From assembly GCA_938048455.1 (NCBI GenBank), contig CALIUY010000001.1, positions 17,051 through 81,050 of the forward strand: a stretch of 64,000 nucleotides of DNA, given 5' to 3'. Positions within the stretch are counted from its first letter, which is position 1. Each line of letters begins with the position of its first letter. This document shows, in pieces, positions 63,191 through 64,000 of this stretch. This stretch comes from an uncultured Desulfobacterales bacterium. GTDB taxonomy: Bacteria; Desulfobacterota; Desulfobacteria; Desulfobacterales; SpSt-501. A program made the position numbers and the translations under genes. The notes under the pieces were generated by a model. The model saw nothing but the letters and a program-made list of their open reading frames with translations, was not told where the DNA came from and made no database searches.

Positions 63191-63981
63191 TTTCATAACT
63201 GCCTCAGCGTAATCATCAGGCACGCCAGATGGGAAAACGCCCGGTAAACGGGAATCCGGCGATCCCAGCGTACCCCCAGACGCCGGAAGTTGCCCAGCCA
63301 CGCAAAGGTGCGCTCGACTTTCCAGCGCCTGCGATAGCACCGCCGTTTTCGTCCATCTTGCAGCTCGGCCTTCAACCGCTTTCGCCGCGGATCCCTGTCG
63401 TAGGCCTTGTCCGCGATCAGCCGCCGCATGCGCTTGCGTGGCCGGCCCCGAGCCCGGCGCGGCACCTTTACCTGCTCCAGGGTCTCTTTGATCCGTCGCC
63501 CTTCCGCTGGCGAGGCCGAAGCCAGTGTGCTTCCCAGAGGAACCCCCTGGCCGTCGCCCCCCATCCACTTCGTAGCCTTGCCGCGCTTGGTTTTTCCGAC
63601 ACCGGGTCCCCTTTTTTCGCCGGGGCGAAGCTGCCCTCAGCGAAGGGCTCTTCCCAGTTCAGATACGGGCGTTCATCCGGCTCGGCCGGCAAGGCGCGCC
63701 AGACATCCAGCCAAACGCCCAACTCCTCCCAGAGCTTCAGTCGCCGCCGGCAGGTGGAGGCACTCGGATATCGGCGGGGAAGATCGCGCCAGCGGGCGCC
63801 GCTTTGGAGCACCCCGAGAATGCCTTCCAAGACCTGCCGGTTATCCTGCCAAGCTCTGCCATCCCTTGGGCCGGCAGCGGTTTTGGGTAAAAGCGGCTCC
63901 AGCTTCTTCCACTGCTCATCTTTTGGAAACGGGGTAGTGGGTGCCATTGGATTCCCTCCAACAGCTTACTACCCGAAATCA
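63188..63981 (-). mobile_element. IS5-family (IS427-like) insertion sequence
   Basis: About 794 bp bounded by candidate short inverted ends: TGGTTTCAT on the left (63188) and TGATTTCGG read inward from the right (63981). The match is only partial, so the right border may lie beyond the window. It inserted into the ISAs1 remnant, which stops exactly at its left edge. Confidence 0.5.
63193..63947 (-). CDS. IS5/IS427-type transposase, two frames joined by -1 frameshift
   Basis: OrfA (63947 to about 63610) carries the DUF4096-type DNA-binding part (DEQWKKLEPLLPK, VLEGILGVLQSGARWRDLP). OrfB (to TGA 63193) carries the DDE nuclease end (LASASPAEGRR, LIADKAYDRDP, RRRWKVERTFAWLGNFRRL; catalytic Asp and Glu seen). 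The frames meet at A6G4 (minus strand, 63617-63608). A -1 slip there gives FAPAKK-RGPGVGKTKRGKATKW, matching intact family members. This is programmed frameshifting rather than decay, so the transposase may be active. Confidence 0.8.
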
Positions 63982-64000
63982 TGTAAAAAGCCTACCGATC

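Overview
The window is GC-rich (roughly 65-70% by eye) bacterial chromosome packed with short-spaced operons, and most visible chemistry is that of a strict or facultative anaerobe with a sulfur-based respiration. The diagnostic genes are dsrC with both C-terminal cysteines, an HdrA/Flox flavin-oxidoreductase operon, desulfoferrodoxin, a flavodiiron protein with rubredoxins, a triheme c7-type cytochrome, an octaheme tetrathionate-reductase-like cytochrome, a siroheme decarboxylase subunit and a sulfite-reductase-like ferredoxin. Together these point to Desulfobacterota (the former sulfate-reducing Deltaproteobacteria and relatives). That is an inference from gene content; no rRNA gene is present to test it.

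Layout. 2-1984: a truncated octaheme cytochrome and its membrane cytochrome b. 1998-6567: a CPA2 antiporter and feoAB. 6714-7584: an ECF sigma factor and its zinc anti-sigma factor. 7700-14216: a long leftward operon (flavodiiron protein, ferredoxin, HEAT protein, siroheme/Fe-S protein, copZ, cysQ, copA). 14372-19595: a dense block of small redox proteins (rubredoxins, flavin reductase fusion, triheme cytochrome, flavodoxin, desulfoferrodoxin, Fe-S and HD-like proteins). A Crp/Fnr regulator faces this block across an 18-bp perfect palindrome. 20452-25689: universal stress protein, rtcB-archease RNA repair, an oxidoreductase and an acyl-CoA dehydrogenase. 26001-31258: khpA with a structured leader, then the complete pyruvate-dehydrogenase-type operon. 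31272-39811: dodecin, an orphan papain-like peptidase candidate, envelope genes (rlpA, gmhB), HU, DksA and PilZ. 39825-44067: YitT and a lysine 2,3-aminomutase gene followed by two ATP-grasp ligases. 44100-44480: an AT-rich island. 44507-52990: phnX, transaldolase, transketolase, rarD, a two-component system, a stress protein and a PilZ protein. 53019-61692: nitrilase, siroheme decarboxylase, YjbQ and the hdrA-floxDCBA-dsrC operon. 61953-64000: nested, decayed insertion sequences.

The most important result is that two genes of the last operon look broken only because they use UGA as selenocysteine. HdrA (58648-61692) has UGA at codon 60, and the MvhD/FloxD protein (58199-58633) has UGA at codon 67. 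Both frames continue with perfect family similarity, and a hairpin follows each UGA. The operon carries no hdrB or hdrC and ends with dsrC, so it may be a compact NAD(H)-linked electron-transfer or bifurcation module that meets DsrC directly or relies on HdrBC encoded elsewhere.

A second candidate for an undescribed pathway is the kamA plus two ATP-grasp cluster (40648-44067), which would fit making and ligating a beta-amino acid. A third is the oxygen/NO-defence block with its HcpR-like palindrome. No tRNA, rRNA, CRISPR array or prophage was recognised.
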